DNA of 64,000 bases from Synechococcus sp. WH 8020 (GCF_001040845.1 NZ_CP011941.1:1084645-1148644), one strand, 5' to 3'. Positions 1-9,449 are shown, counted from the stretch's first letter. The notes: generated from the sequence alone by a model not told the origin. Numbers and translations are program-made.

Positions 1-1
1 A

Positions 2-340
2 GAATTTTTGAAAGCTGACCTCCGCGGCATTGATCTCAGCGACACCGACCTACGTGGGGCTGTCATCAATACCTCTCAACTGCAGGGAGCTGATCTCCAT
101 GGAGCCAACCTTGAGGACGTGGTGGCGTTCTCAAGTCGATTTGATGAAACCGATTTAAGCGACGCAAACTTCACAAACGCGATGCTGATGCAAAGTCGGT
201 TTATGGATGCGCGCATTGATGGGACGGATTTCACCAACGCCGTGATCGATCTCACCCAGATAAAAGCCCTATGCGGACGTGCCAGCGGCGTGAACAGCGT
301 CAGTGGAGTCAGCACCCGCGAAAGCCTGGGTTGCCGCTGA
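2..340 (+). CDS. Pentapeptide-repeat protein (5' truncated)
   Basis: The reading frame is open to the window edge, so only the C-terminal 112 residues are seen. They show repeated A(D/N)LxX pentapeptides such as ADLRG, TDLRG, ADLHG, ANLED, TDLSD and ANFTN, which form a right-handed quadrilateral beta-helix in this family. A non-repeat tail ending near GCR closes the protein. Its stop TGA shares one base with the ATG of the downstream GTPase gene (TGATG), implying translational coupling. The molecular role of such proteins in cyanobacteria is mostly unknown. Confidence 0.85.
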   Translation, partial: EFLKADLRGIDLSDTDLRGAVINTSQLQGADLHGANLEDVVAFSSRFDETDLSDANFTNAMLMQSRFMDARIDGTDFTNAVIDLTQIKALCGRASGVNSVSGVSTRESLGCR

Positions 341-1428
341 TGTCTGAACGCCTTCCCGTCACCGTGATTACCGGCTTTCTTGGAGCCGGTAAGACAACAC
401 TGTTACGCCACTTATTGGTCCACAGTGGCCAACGCCTCGCGGTGATGGTCAACGAATTCGGAACCGTGGGGCTGGATGGCGATCTCATCCGAAGCTGCGG
501 TTTCTGCCCAGAGGATGAAATCGAGGGGCGTCTCGTTGAGCTGAACAACGGGTGTCTGTGCTGCACCGTGCAGGACGATTTTCTACCCACGATGGAAACG
601 CTGCTCGCTCGCGCTGATCAACTCGATGGAATCGTTGTTGAAACCAGTGGGTTAGCTCTTCCCAGGCCCCTGCTTCAGGCCCTCGAATGGCCTGCGATCC
701 GGGCTCGAGTGCACGTGAATGGGGTGGTCACTGTTGTGGATGGGGAAGCTCTGAACAACGGAAGTCCTGTCGGAGATCCAGAGGCGTTGGAACGGCAAAG
801 GCAAGAAGACCCAAGCCTGGACCACCTCACCGCCATTGATGAGTTGTTCGCCGATCAACTTCAATCCGCTGACCTGGTGTTGGTCAGCCGCTCTGATTGC
901 TTAGAGCCCACCGAACTAGACCAGATCCAGCAATCACTTGTCCCCAAGATCCGAACCGGTACAGCGGTGATCCCCATGAGTCGCGGTCAAGTTGACCCGA
1001 GCTTGCTTCTTGGCGTGGAGCGTCAGACGTCTGGCGAGCATGACCAGGCTCATGAGCATGACCATGAGCACCACAACCATGACCATCACGACCATGCGCA
1101 TGATCACCACGATCACACGCACTTAGATGTTGAGGGCGGCAATGTTCGTTTCGAAGGTGTGATTCAACGTGCGGATTTCGAGCGACTCCTTCCTCCTTTT
1201 GTGACCGAACATCAGGTGGTGCGCTTAAAGGGAAGAGTCTGGTTAGCTGGTAAATCTCTTCCTCTGCAAGTGCAAATGGTTGGTCCCCGCTTGGAGACTT
1301 GGTTTGAAGCGGCTCCTGATCAGGCCTGGACTCCTAAAAGTCAGTCAGGAGTGGATTTGGTTGTGATTGGATTTGATCCAACGGCCTCTGAAAAACTCAG
1401 CACCATTCTCCTTGATGCGACCAATTAA
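340..1428 (+). CDS. G3E-family (COG0523, CobW/ZNG1-like) metallochaperone GTPase with His-rich loop
   Basis: This 362-aa protein has a Walker A motif GFLGAGKTT at residues 12-20 and the family signature CLCC at 72-75, which binds the metal that gates GTPase activity. Residues about 233-263 form a His/Asp-rich run (HEHDHEHHNHDHH and more), typical of zinc or cobalt handling COG0523 proteins. A CobW C-terminal domain follows. COG0523 members deliver zinc or cobalt to client enzymes. The start was placed at ATG 340, which overlaps the upstream stop, rather than at 271, because the conserved fold begins at SERLPVTVITGF. The exact subgroup cannot be decided here. Confidence 0.9.
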   Translation: MSERLPVTVITGFLGAGKTTLLRHLLVHSGQRLAVMVNEFGTVGLDGDLIRSCGFCPEDEIEGRLVELNNGCLCCTVQDDFLPTMETLLARADQLDGIVVETSGLALPRPLLQALEWPAIRARVHVNGVVTVVDGEALNNGSPVGDPEALERQRQEDPSLDHLTAIDELFADQLQSADLVLVSRSDCLEPTELDQIQQSLVPKIRTGTAVIPMSRGQVDPSLLLGVERQTSGEHDQAHEHDHEHHNHDHHDHAHDHHDHTHLDVEGGNVRFEGVIQRADFERLLPPFVTEHQVVRLKGRVWLAGKSLPLQVQMVGPRLETWFEAAPDQAWTPKSQSGVDLVVIGFDPTASEKLSTILLDATN

Positions 1429-1552
1429 GTTCGAGGAACCACTCACAGATCGTCAAAATAGACCTGCCAAATCACTAACTCAACGGCTCTAACTTTCAGG
1501 TCTCGATGAAAGAGTAGGTGTCGATTAAATTCAAACTCAAGTCAAATCCTTC

Positions 1553-2185
1553 TCAGTCTTCAACAACCAATAAACGCACATCACTGACCTGGATCAACTG
1601 AGACAGCTCGAGCATGTCATGTTCACGAATCAGTCCGATACATCCCAAGGTGCCGCTGTTTCCATTGAGACCAGCACTTGGGTCTTGATGAATCCCAAGC
1701 ACCCTCCGGCCCGTGGTGAACGTCGGTTCGATGCCGATCCAAACCGGCCCTAATTCTGGATAAGCTCCCTTGGCAAGAGGCTCAACTGGTCCGAGGGTGT
1801 AGCTCCCGGCTGGCAAGGGAGCTTTGCTCCCCATCTGATCACGGTCTGCGTTCTGGCGATGAGCGCGACCACTCACGGCATCGAAATGACGCACCGGTTG
1901 CCCAGGGATCTCAAGCCGCAAATCCCAGATCGGATCTCCTGTGGAGCGGATCTGTCTCTTTGTCCGGTTCAGGACAAGCTGAGGCTCGGGATCCGGGATG
2001 GCGATCGGAGGCTCCAGAATCGCTAAAAGCCTTGAACTGACCTCAACGGGTTGAGGGCTGTTCAGCACAAACTCGTTGGCCTGACTTGGGGCACTGAATT
2101 CGAGACCTGCGCAGACAGCACCAAGGAGCAACACGCAAGGGGTGGCTCTACTCGCCAGCAGCTGAAAAGGCGCAGATCGGACCAT
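1553..2185 (-). CDS. Exported L,D-transpeptidase-like (YkuD) protein
   Basis: The 210-aa product has an N-terminal hydrophobic segment after a short positive stretch, consistent with export. The C-terminal half carries a YkuD-type active-site region: GIHQDP around residue 164 and then GTLGCIGL, where Cys is the expected nucleophile and His the base. The classical motif is SHGCIR, so Ser-His is replaced by Thr-Leu here. YkuD enzymes make 3-3 crosslinks in peptidoglycan or attach proteins to it. A second, more canonical YkuD gene lies at 26767-27240. Confidence 0.7.
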   Translation of the reverse strand: MVRSAPFQLLASRATPCVLLLGAVCAGLEFSAPSQANEFVLNSPQPVEVSSRLLAILEPPIAIPDPEPQLVLNRTKRQIRSTGDPIWDLRLEIPGQPVRHFDAVSGRAHRQNADRDQMGSKAPLPAGSYTLGPVEPLAKGAYPELGPVWIGIEPTFTTGRRVLGIHQDPSAGLNGNSGTLGCIGLIREHDMLELSQLIQVSDVRLLVVED

Positions 2186-2219
2186 CCGAAACGATCGAAA
2201 AACGTCCTTGTCTTAAGGG

Positions 2220-2249
2220 GTTTATTTATTTTTTTTGAAAAAAATAAAC
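2220..2249 (-). terminator. AT-only inverted repeat, possible terminator
   Basis: GTTTATT at 2220-2226 pairs with AATAAAC at 2243-2249, and the T-run and A-run between them extend the stem to a tiny loop. It lies just after the minus-strand methyltransferase gene and before the transpeptidase gene. The stem has almost no G or C, so termination strength is uncertain. Confidence 0.35.
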
Positions 2250-2265
2250 GGTTGTTCAGCTGGCC

Positions 2266-2844
2266 CTAACCCTTGCGCCAATCCAAGCCAGGAATCCCGG
2301 GCACGATTGCTGGTGTATGGGCGCAATACTGCAAGTAATCCGGATGGACGTTGCAGAGGCGCTCCTCTTCACGGTGGGCCTTGCCATTGAGCACCGCCAC
2401 CAAGAGCACAAACAACCCCAGGTGCAGCAGGCTGCCTTTGGCCAAAACCACGCCAAGGGAGCAAATCACAACAGCTCGATAGAGAGGGTGCCGGCAATGG
2501 CCATAGACCCCTGTCGTGATCAAAGCGGCCTTGGGCTTGGGATCCGGTAATGGAGAAAGGCTGGGGCCTAACGCCAGAAAACCCTGCACTGCCAGGCCAA
2601 GCCCAACAGCGAACACGATCAACCCTGTGACATGAAGCCAGACCGGCCAACTCCAGGCTTGGAAGAGCTCGGAGGGCCAGGTCGGAAGGATGTGCGCGCA
2701 GATCAGAACACCTTGCGCCAATAACCACCACTCACCCTTTTGATTGTTGAGCCATCCTCGCCAACTCAGACCCCAACCCTGAAAACTCTCACGCCAATCC
2801 ACCTGTTGCCGTGGCTTCTCGCAGGGACGGTCATTGTTTTGCAT
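2266..2844 (-). CDS. Membrane methyltransferase of the isoprenylcysteine/phospholipid methyltransferase type
   Basis: The 192-aa protein has four or so hydrophobic segments. Its C-terminal half carries the ICMT/PEMT S-adenosylmethionine pocket signature: a GxxxxxRHPLYR core (YGHCRHPLYRA) followed about 45 residues later by HREEERL. These enzymes methylate a lipid or prenylated substrate in the membrane; the substrate is unknown here. A second protein of related design occurs at 54327-54956. Confidence 0.75.
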   Translation of the reverse strand: MQNNDRPCEKPRQQVDWRESFQGWGLSWRGWLNNQKGEWWLLAQGVLICAHILPTWPSELFQAWSWPVWLHVTGLIVFAVGLGLAVQGFLALGPSLSPLPDPKPKAALITTGVYGHCRHPLYRAVVICSLGVVLAKGSLLHLGLFVLLVAVLNGKAHREEERLCNVHPDYLQYCAHTPAIVPGIPGLDWRKG

Positions 2845-2858
2845 GGAGATCTGCAGGA

Positions 2859-3203
2859 TTAGTCCATCGGCAGGTCGCCTCGGGCGCAGACCTCACCCCA
2901 GCAAAGCGCACCCTCATCGCTCCAACTGGCCTGCACGCTGTTCCAAGACGAGCGCTCATTGATCCGCATCCGCATCAAACCGGTGCCGTCATGCTCAAAC
3001 TGAATCCTCTGGTTGCTGAATGCCAAATTCCAGCGGCTACCCACGGGATCGGCCTCAAAACGGCATGGCTCCCATGCCTGATGGCTCCAGCGACATTCCA
3101 CATCAACGGCCAGCGGCTCAGCGTGTGAGAGCCGCATCAGACCTGGCGCAAGCAACACCAGGGGTGTGATCAACCTGAGTGTGAATCCGATGGATGGGAT
3201 CAC
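2859..3203 (-). CDS. Hypothetical exported protein
   Basis: This 114-aa protein starts with a hydrophobic signal-like segment (residues about 5-25, ending near SHAEP). The mature part contains four cysteines, in VECRW, EPCRF and LCWGEVCA, which suggests disulfides in the periplasm or thylakoid lumen. It lies 14 bases upstream of the methyltransferase gene on the same strand and may be co-transcribed. No family was recognised. Confidence 0.6.
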   Translation of the reverse strand: MIPSIGFTLRLITPLVLLAPGLMRLSHAEPLAVDVECRWSHQAWEPCRFEADPVGSRWNLAFSNQRIQFEHDGTGLMRMRINERSSWNSVQASWSDEGALCWGEVCARGDLPMD

Positions 3204-3304
3204 AGAAAAAGGACATGACGTCGTGGTCTGTTTTCAACGTGAAGAGAAAGGGGCTGGAACGGGACTACGGCCTGCCAAGATTTAACAATTCCTGCTCCGA
3301 GCCC

Positions 3305-3559
3305 GTGCCTCGTTATCAAGCTCGTGTTCTGGTGCATCTGCGCCCTTCTGTCCTCGATCCAGCCGGTGAGGCCACCCGTTCTGCTGCCAGTCGATTAGGG
3401 GTGCAGGGCATCGAGCGCCTCCGCATCGGCAAGGCTGTCGAACTTGAACTGGAGGCGTCTGATGAAGCCGATGCACGCCAACAGGTTGAGCTGTTGAGTG
3501 ATCGACTCCTCGCCAATCCTGTGATTGAGAACTGGACCCTGGAACTCAAGTTGTCATGA
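3305..3559 (+). CDS. purS: Phosphoribosylformylglycinamidine synthase subunit PurS
   Basis: This 84-aa protein is the small subunit of the PurSQL complex, which makes formylglycinamidine ribonucleotide in purine biosynthesis. PurS-like features are the opening strand [20 protein letters not shown] and the core [18 protein letters not shown]. The start was set at GTG 3305 because a longer frame from 3194 adds 37 residues absent from the family's usual 80-90 aa. The gene overlaps purQ by 4 bases (ATGA), as expected for a translationally coupled operon. Confidence 0.9.
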   Translation: MPRYQARVLVHLRPSVLDPAGEATRSAASRLGVQGIERLRIGKAVELELEASDEADARQQVELLSDRLLANPVIENWTLELKLS

Positions 3560-4206
3560 GCATTGGTGTTGTTGTCTTTCCTGGTTCCAATTGCGACCGG
3601 GATGTCCGTTGGGCAACCGAGGGGTGCCTTGGCATGCAAACCCGTTACCTCTGGCATGAGGAGACAGATCTGAGCGACCTCGACGCTGTGGTCCTACCGG
3701 GAGGGTTCAGTTATGGCGACTATTTGCGCTGCGGAGCCATCGCCAGGTTTGCCCCAGTGCTGGAATCCTTGATCGATTTCGCGAACAAAGGCGGGCGAGT
3801 ACTAGGCATCTGCAATGGATTTCAAGTGCTCACTGAGCTCGGCTTATTGCCAGGAGCACTCACGCGTAATAGCGGTCTCCATTTCATCTGCGAAGACGCT
3901 CCACTCAAGGTGGTGAGCGCTCGAACCCCCTGGTTGGCACACGAACAAGCAGGACGTGAAATCCAGCTGCCCATTGCCCATGGAGAGGGCCGTTATCAAT
4001 GCAGCGAAGACACGCTCAAAGCACTTCAAGACAACGACGGCATCGCGTTGAAATACAACAACAATCCCAATGGCTCCATTGCCGACATTGCCGGAATCAC
4101 GAATCCAGCGGGCAACGTGCTCGGATTGATGCCCCATCCTGAACGGGCCTGTGATCCTGCAACGGGTGGCATTGATGGACGTCGATTGCTGGAAGCCCTG
4201 ACCTAG
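3556..4206 (+). CDS. purQ: Phosphoribosylformylglycinamidine synthase, glutaminase subunit PurQ
   Basis: This 216-aa class I glutamine amidotransferase supplies ammonia to PurL. The opening [12 protein letters not shown], the oxyanion-hole motif [16 protein letters not shown], the nucleophile elbow LGICNGFQ (Cys near residue 86) and the catalytic HPE triad end (MPHPERA) are all visible and intact. The length matches bacterial PurQ. It follows purS with a 4-base overlap. purL is not in the window. Confidence 0.97.
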   Translation: MSIGVVVFPGSNCDRDVRWATEGCLGMQTRYLWHEETDLSDLDAVVLPGGFSYGDYLRCGAIARFAPVLESLIDFANKGGRVLGICNGFQVLTELGLLPGALTRNSGLHFICEDAPLKVVSARTPWLAHEQAGREIQLPIAHGEGRYQCSEDTLKALQDNDGIALKYNNNPNGSIADIAGITNPAGNVLGLMPHPERACDPATGGIDGRRLLEALT

Positions 4207-4505
4207 GAAGACGACCCATCCTGATCAGCTCTAGAAGAAAACAGAGAGCTCATGGGCATCAGTTCATTGACGCTAACTTGAGGAGAATTAAAGAAGACTA
4301 GTTTTTATCTGAAGCAGTCAAGCCAAACCATCATTGATCAGGCGTTATCGATAAGACCACTACAAGTATGAATCATGCATGATCGAGAGTTGCGAACTGA
4401 TCTTTACTGTTTCACCCGATTTTCAAGGCTGAGCTTGATTAATGGCTTTAAGCATGAAACCAATCAAATTGTCAGACTCCTGTTAGGTAGAGATGAAGGC
4501 CTTTG
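4207..4505. other. Intergenic region, nothing recognised
   Basis: About 300 AT-rich bases separate purQ from the peptidase gene. No convincing frame, hairpin with a T-run or known RNA was seen. The promoter of the downstream gene probably lies here. Confidence 0.4.
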
Positions 4506-5480
4506 ATGCATCGTCGATCATTTTTAAGGTTGGGAGTTCCAGCGGCCTTGGCGATGGCCGTTCCTTTTTCGACTCATGGTTTGGCAGCATCGACTCAAAC
4601 GAAGCCCCCACTTCGTCCGTTAAAGAAGGGCTCAAGACTTCGAGCCGTTAATGCCGGAACTTGGCTCGAGCCTGAAGCAGACTTTGGCCCGTTAGTGGAG
4701 CGCTGTGAAGCAGAGGGTTGGACGCTAGAAGTCCCAGAATCGGTCAAACGTCAGTGGAAATGGTTTTCGGGCACCGATCAACAGCGAGCCGATGATCTGG
4801 AGCGTGCCTGGAACAATCCTTCCCTTGATGGTCTGATTTATGTCGGTGCTGGCTGGGGAGGCGCCAGGGTGTTAGAAGCTGGCTTCCGCTTCCCCAATCG
4901 ACCGCTTTGGACCCTGGGGTTTTCTGACACCAGCTCGATGCTGATGGCGCAATGGTCCGCTGGCTTGCATGGCGCCATCCACGGATCCACCACTGGACCG
5001 GACCAACAGTGGGAACGAACGGTCCATCTCCTGAGAGGGGAACAGGTCGCTCCACTGCAAGGGCGTTCCGTCCGTTCCGGGGTGGCCAGAGGTCCGCTCG
5101 TGGTAACCAATCTCACGGTTGCAACCCATTTGATTGGCACACCCTGGTTCCCTGATCTGCGTGGATCAATCCTGGTCCTGGAAGATGTTGGAGAAGCTCC
5201 CTACAGAGTGGATCGCATGCTCACGCAATGGCGCAGCTCTGGAGTCCTGCGTGGCCTTGCTGGCGTCGCGACGGGACGATTCAGCTGGAAAGGGGAGGTC
5301 GAGCCAGGTGATTTTTCAATGGATGGGATCCTGGAGGAGCGACTGTCTGATCTCGGCATCCCCTTGGTCATGAATTTGCCCCTTGGGCATGGACTTCCCA
5401 ACATGGCTCTCCCCCTTGGTGCAGAAGCAACGCTCAACGCCAATCAAGGAACGCTGGTCCTGAATCCTGATCGCACGTAG
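4506..5480 (+). CDS. Peptidase S66 (LD-carboxypeptidase) family protein with twin-arginine-like signal
   Basis: This 324-aa protein begins with HRRSFLRLG followed by a hydrophobic stretch and an AxA-like cleavage region, resembling a Tat signal. The body matches muramoyltetrapeptide LD-carboxypeptidases: a substrate-binding DGLIYVGAGWGGARVL segment, the nucleophile region LGFSDTSSML, and the C-terminal LPLGHG with the catalytic His. LdcA enzymes trim the terminal D-alanine from murein tetrapeptides during recycling. Export would be unusual, since LdcA is classically cytoplasmic. ATG 4506 is preferred over the adjacent TTG 4503. Confidence 0.8.
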   Translation: MHRRSFLRLGVPAALAMAVPFSTHGLAASTQTKPPLRPLKKGSRLRAVNAGTWLEPEADFGPLVERCEAEGWTLEVPESVKRQWKWFSGTDQQRADDLERAWNNPSLDGLIYVGAGWGGARVLEAGFRFPNRPLWTLGFSDTSSMLMAQWSAGLHGAIHGSTTGPDQQWERTVHLLRGEQVAPLQGRSVRSGVARGPLVVTNLTVATHLIGTPWFPDLRGSILVLEDVGEAPYRVDRMLTQWRSSGVLRGLAGVATGRFSWKGEVEPGDFSMDGILEERLSDLGIPLVMNLPLGHGLPNMALPLGAEATLNANQGTLVLNPDRT

Positions 5481-5492
5481 CCATGAGGCCAT

Positions 5493-5517
5493 GAAAAAAG
5501 GGGGGCTGACGCCCCCC
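5493..5517 (-). terminator. Rho-independent terminator of the class II aldolase gene
   Basis: Six G at 5500-5505 pair with six C at 5512-5517 around a six-base loop. On the minus strand the stem is followed by a run of T (complement of the A-run at 5494-5499). It lies 25 bases past the aldolase stop. On the plus strand the following sequence is less T-rich, so any action on the peptidase gene is weaker. Confidence 0.85.
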
Positions 5518-5541
5518 GCTTTGTTGGTTTTGACCGAATAA

Positions 5542-6615
5542 TCAGGCAGCAACTGCTGTCTTGGGGTCAAGGGTGCCTTTTGCATAAAGGCCGGAATAGA
5601 AGTTGATGTCGCGCTGCTTGATCTTGCTGGCATTGCCGGCAGCCCAGAACTGCTGGTAGCGATCCAAGCAAACCTGCTTCATGTACTTACGAGCCGGCTT
5701 GTTGAAGTGACGGGGGTCAAAGTTGGCAGGATCAGCCATGGCTGCTTCACGCACGGCAGCGGTGAAGGCCAGACGGTTGTCGGTGTCGATGTTCACTTTG
5801 CGAACACCGTTACGGATGCCTTCCTGAATTTCTTCGACGGGAACGCCGTAGGTCTCAGGGATGGCACCGCCGTACTTGTTGATCATTTCCAACCATTCCT
5901 GGGGAACGGAGGAGGAGCCATGCATCACCAGATGGGTGTTGGGGATAGCTTTGTGGATTTCAGCAATACGGCTGATCGCAAGCACTTCACCCGTGGGCTT
6001 GCGGGTGAACTTGTAGGCACCGTGGCTTGTGCCGATGGCGATTGCCAAGGCATCCACCTTGGTCTTGGCGACGAAATCAGCAGCTTCAGCGGGATCGGTT
6101 AGCAGCTGATCCTTGGAAAGCTCACCTTCAAAACCGTGGCCGTCCTCGGCTTCGCCTTTACCGGTTTCAAGGGATCCAAGGCAACCCAATTCGCCTTCAA
6201 CACTCACGCCGATGGCATGGGCAACGTCGACCACTTCCTTGGTGACATTGACGTTGTAGTCGTAACTAGCAGGAGTCTTGGCATCAGCCTCAAGAGAACC
6301 GTCCATCATCACGGAGGTGAAGCCGTTCGCAGCTGCTCCAAAACAAGTTGCGGGGCTATTGCCGTGGTCCTGGTGCATCACGACAGGGATGTCGGGATAG
6401 GTCTCAACGGCCGCCAGGATCAGGTGACGCAGGAAATTCTCACCTGCATAAGTGCGGGCTCCACGTGAAGCCTGGAGGATCACAGGAGAGTCAGTCTCGT
6501 GAGCCGCCTCCATGATCGACTGCACCTGCTCAAGGTTGTTGACGTTGAAAGCAGGGATGCCGTAGCCGTTTTCCGCGGCATGGTCGAGCAGAAGTCGAAG
6601 CGGAACGAGCGCCAT
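5542..6615 (-). CDS. fba: Fructose-bisphosphate aldolase, class II
   Basis: This 357-aa zinc-dependent aldolase interconverts fructose-1,6-bisphosphate with the two triose phosphates and also acts on sedoheptulose-1,7-bisphosphate in the Calvin cycle of cyanobacteria. Zinc-site and active-site signatures include [11 protein letters not shown], the VSVEGELG segment, a GTSHGAYK loop and [10 protein letters not shown]. The length is that of the Calvin-cycle CbbA subgroup. A class I aldolase gene lies directly upstream on the same strand, 126 bases away. A strong terminator follows. Confidence 0.97.
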   Translation of the reverse strand: MALVPLRLLLDHAAENGYGIPAFNVNNLEQVQSIMEAAHETDSPVILQASRGARTYAGENFLRHLILAAVETYPDIPVVMHQDHGNSPATCFGAAANGFTSVMMDGSLEADAKTPASYDYNVNVTKEVVDVAHAIGVSVEGELGCLGSLETGKGEAEDGHGFEGELSKDQLLTDPAEAADFVAKTKVDALAIAIGTSHGAYKFTRKPTGEVLAISRIAEIHKAIPNTHLVMHGSSSVPQEWLEMINKYGGAIPETYGVPVEEIQEGIRNGVRKVNIDTDNRLAFTAAVREAAMADPANFDPRHFNKPARKYMKQVCLDRYQQFWAAGNASKIKQRDINFYSGLYAKGTLDPKTAVAA

Positions 6616-6741
6616 AGTGAAGTCCTAACGAAGGCCGATAAACGGACATGTGTCCGTAGCCGCGAGACTTTACAGTTGAGTCGTGTGAATGTCACGACAC
6701 TCTGTTGCAGAAAATGCTCCGGAGTGTCAGCGAATGATCAT

Positions 6742-7809
6742 TCAGTAGGTGTAACCGGCTACAAAAAGCTGCTCGTCTGATGAGGGTTGAGAGCCTGGTA
6801 CGTAACGCGCTTGCGAGGCCTCAGAGTTGGCTTTTGCCCGCGCAAGCAAGGCTGCCTGGCCAGCAACTTGGTCCTTACCAGCCCATGCCTTGAGGCAGGA
6901 ATGCTGCAAAGCGCGTCCATAGGAGAAGCCAAGATTCCATTGCGCTTTTCTTGAAATCTTGTTCATGTTGTTGAGATAGACAGACGCCGCTTCTTCACTC
7001 AAACCGCCTGATAAAAAGACAATTCCAGGAACACTTGCAGGAACACAACGCTCCAGTGTTCTCACGGTCATTTCTGCAACAATTTGAGGATCAGATTTCT
7101 GAGCACAATCAGCTCCTTGAATCGTCATCGAAGGCTTGAGAAGCGTTCCCTCGAGCAGAACTCCATTGAGCTGGCAAGCGAAGTACACCTCCTTAAGAAT
7201 CTGCTCTTGAACCGCTGCCGTGACTTCAATCGAATGATCACCATCCATCAAAATCTCAGGCTCAATGATTGGCACGAGACCTGATTCCTGAACGGATCGT
7301 GCATAACGCGCTAGGCCCCATGCATTTTCACGAATAGCCAGGTCAGAGGGACATCCATCAGCCGTGATCTGCAGCACAGCTCGCCATTTTGCAAAACGTG
7401 CGCCTTGGGCGTAATAATCTGCAGCCCGTTCCACCAAGCCATCCAAACCCGTACAAACGGTTTCAACGGATTGGGCGCCGGGCAAAGGGCAAAGGCCCTT
7501 ATCCACTTTGATACCAGGAATAATTCCCGCTTTATTTAATTTCTGAACCATTGTTTCGCCATCAACATGGCTCTGAAACAAGGTTTCTTCGTACAAGATT
7601 GCGCCACTAATAAATTCACCAAGGCCTGCCGTCGTAAACAGCATTCCTCTGTAGGCCTGACGATTGGCCTCAGTATTTTCAACTTGAATCCCACCTAGTC
7701 GCTTACCGATGGTCTTCGTGGATTCATCAACCGCAAGGATTCCCTTCCCCGACTCTGCCAAAGCGTTGGCTGTTGCAATTAACTCTTTGGAATAAGCGGA
7801 GAGAGACAT
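6742..7809 (-). CDS. Fructose-bisphosphate aldolase, class I
   Basis: This 355-aa metal-independent aldolase uses a Schiff-base lysine. Diagnostic segments are GKGILAVDEST near the N-terminus, VPIIEPEILMDGDH in the middle and the lysine strand LEGTLLKPSMT. The C-terminal half contains IVFLSGGLSEE and ends in Tyr, as in many class I enzymes where a C-terminal Tyr aids catalysis. It resembles eukaryotic and proteobacterial class I enzymes rather than the archaeal DhnA type. Its place beside a class II aldolase suggests backup under metal limitation, which is inference. Confidence 0.95.
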   Translation of the reverse strand: MSLSAYSKELIATANALAESGKGILAVDESTKTIGKRLGGIQVENTEANRQAYRGMLFTTAGLGEFISGAILYEETLFQSHVDGETMVQKLNKAGIIPGIKVDKGLCPLPGAQSVETVCTGLDGLVERAADYYAQGARFAKWRAVLQITADGCPSDLAIRENAWGLARYARSVQESGLVPIIEPEILMDGDHSIEVTAAVQEQILKEVYFACQLNGVLLEGTLLKPSMTIQGADCAQKSDPQIVAEMTVRTLERCVPASVPGIVFLSGGLSEEAASVYLNNMNKISRKAQWNLGFSYGRALQHSCLKAWAGKDQVAGQAALLARAKANSEASQARYVPGSQPSSDEQLFVAGYTY

Positions 7810-7942
7810 AGGGATGAAGCAACAACGACGAAAGCGCCAGAACTGTACACAGCAAATCTAGGTCGAAAAAAGATATTTGACGCCCAGGCAAGTATCCAAG
7901 GCCGCAGAGAAAATTGATTATTAATTCTTCAACCTGTCAAAT

Positions 7943-9031
7943 TCAATCGGTCCCTATGGTCGATTGATCACATGCTTGCTGACTGACCAGCCCCTCTGAA
8001 AGGCCAGGCACCATGGGAGCACCCGTTTGAATGCTGTGCGCCCACCAACTCTGGATGCGGGCCACGGGCGCCACTCGACCATCACTCCAGGTGGTGGTGA
8101 ACATGAACTCGGGGTCCGCCTCGATATTGCGAGTGGCCTCTCCCATCGGCGTGTGCCAGAGCCCAAAGCCATGGACATAATCCTTTTGGTTTGAGCTACC
8201 GAGGGTGAGGCTGCCATGAGATCCATAGATCTCGAGCCAGCAACCTCGACCATTGCGGGCCACAGACGCCAAATTGACCTGGGCTGGAACCCTCTGATCC
8301 GAGCGGCCCTGCCAATCGAGCTGCATCTGAATCAGCGAGACATCTTCAGCATCCACTGGCGCCATGCCCCCGCTGGGATGGGGACGCTCCTTAATCGACA
8401 CGCTATTGAGACCTTGAACGGATCGAATCGGTCCGATTAACCAAGCCAGCATGTCGAAAGCATGGGTACCAAGGGCACCGAGTACACCACCACCGGCCTC
8501 CCGTTGTGAATACCAGCTCCAGGGTCGAGACGCATCCGCACGGCTGCTCATCAACCAGTCGAGTTTCACCAGCCACGGAGTGCCCACGGCACCTGCCTTC
8601 AACATGCTCGCAGCCTGCATGAACAGAGGCACAGCCCGATACTCATAATCCACTGCAACACTGAGCCGGTTCTGAATGGCGAGGCGTTGGAGCTCGGCCA
8701 CCGATTCAGCCTTAAGAGCAACAGGCTTTTCAAGCAACAAGTGTTTGCCTGCTTTCAGCGCTTGAAGGGCTAACGCAAAGCGTGGCTCCGGAGGGGTGGC
8801 AATGATCACGGCCTGCACGCGAGGGTCGCTGAGCAAAGCCTCCCAATCTTGATAACCAGGGAGGTTGTGCTCAAGGCAGGCCTGATCGAGGCGTTCACGG
8901 CGGGGATGCCAGAGCGCTACCGCTTCCAGATCAGACTGAGCGGCAAGGGCTTGCAGATGAACCGATTCACCAAAGCCAAGACCCGCAATCGCCACTCCAA
9001 TGGGGGAAGGGCTTGAAGATGGGAGCGCCAT
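7943..9031 (-). CDS. Gfo/Idh/MocA-family oxidoreductase
   Basis: The 362-aa protein has an N-terminal Rossmann fold (VAIAGLGFGESVHLQAL), the family's EKPVAL motif after KAGKHLLL, and a C-terminal GFO_IDH_MocA domain with GGGVLGALGTHAFDML. Family members oxidise or reduce sugars and other polyols with NAD(P). The substrate cannot be read here. The start was set at ATG 9031, since the 23 residues before it have no family counterpart and would run through the space to the neighbouring gene. Confidence 0.88.
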   Translation of the reverse strand: MALPSSSPSPIGVAIAGLGFGESVHLQALAAQSDLEAVALWHPRRERLDQACLEHNLPGYQDWEALLSDPRVQAVIIATPPEPRFALALQALKAGKHLLLEKPVALKAESVAELQRLAIQNRLSVAVDYEYRAVPLFMQAASMLKAGAVGTPWLVKLDWLMSSRADASRPWSWYSQREAGGGVLGALGTHAFDMLAWLIGPIRSVQGLNSVSIKERPHPSGGMAPVDAEDVSLIQMQLDWQGRSDQRVPAQVNLASVARNGRGCWLEIYGSHGSLTLGSSNQKDYVHGFGLWHTPMGEATRNIEADPEFMFTTTWSDGRVAPVARIQSWWAHSIQTGAPMVPGLSEGLVSQQACDQSTIGTD

Positions 9032-9050
9032 AAGGGAGGCCGAGTTGGGA

Positions 9051-9449
9051 TCAGGACAGCGACGAAAGTTCGTCCGATGAGCACACACCGGAAAGAACAC
9101 CGTCGATCAAAGGATCAGAACCAGAAGGTTGCCATTCGGCCCTGAATTGAGGCAAACCATTTTTTTGCTTGTCTCGATACAGCTGTTGGCTGCAGTCAAT
9201 CTCCATCACGACAAGCGTTCCCAAAGCAGGGCGATCATCCTCCTGACGCAAGCTGTAGCGGCTCAGGACTGACACGGTGCCATCCTTCTTCAGCCGCAAA
9301 CTTCCGGCATCCCACCATTGCTGTCCCTCTCCACTGGAGGGCACTTCTCGCCATTCAACCTGACCTGCACAAACAGGAGCAGCACAAAGGATCAGGGCTA
9401 AAACAACTGCAGCCACCGGCCTCAAACGTGAGGACAAAACTCGAATCAT
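9051..9449 (-). CDS. Exported small protein, surface-adhesin E-like
   Basis: This 132-aa protein has a clear signal peptide ([17 protein letters not shown]) followed by an Adhesin_E-like pattern: strands around [27 protein letters not shown] and [13 protein letters not shown], with two later Cys. The family role is uncertain. It overlaps the end of accD by four bases on the same strand and so shares its transcript. The gene at 34336-34707 has a similar overall design. Confidence 0.65.
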   Translation of the reverse strand: MIRVLSSRLRPVAAVVLALILCAAPVCAGQVEWREVPSSGEGQQWWDAGSLRLKKDGTVSVLSRYSLRQEDDRPALGTLVVMEIDCSQQLYRDKQKNGLPQFRAEWQPSGSDPLIDGVLSGVCSSDELSSLS

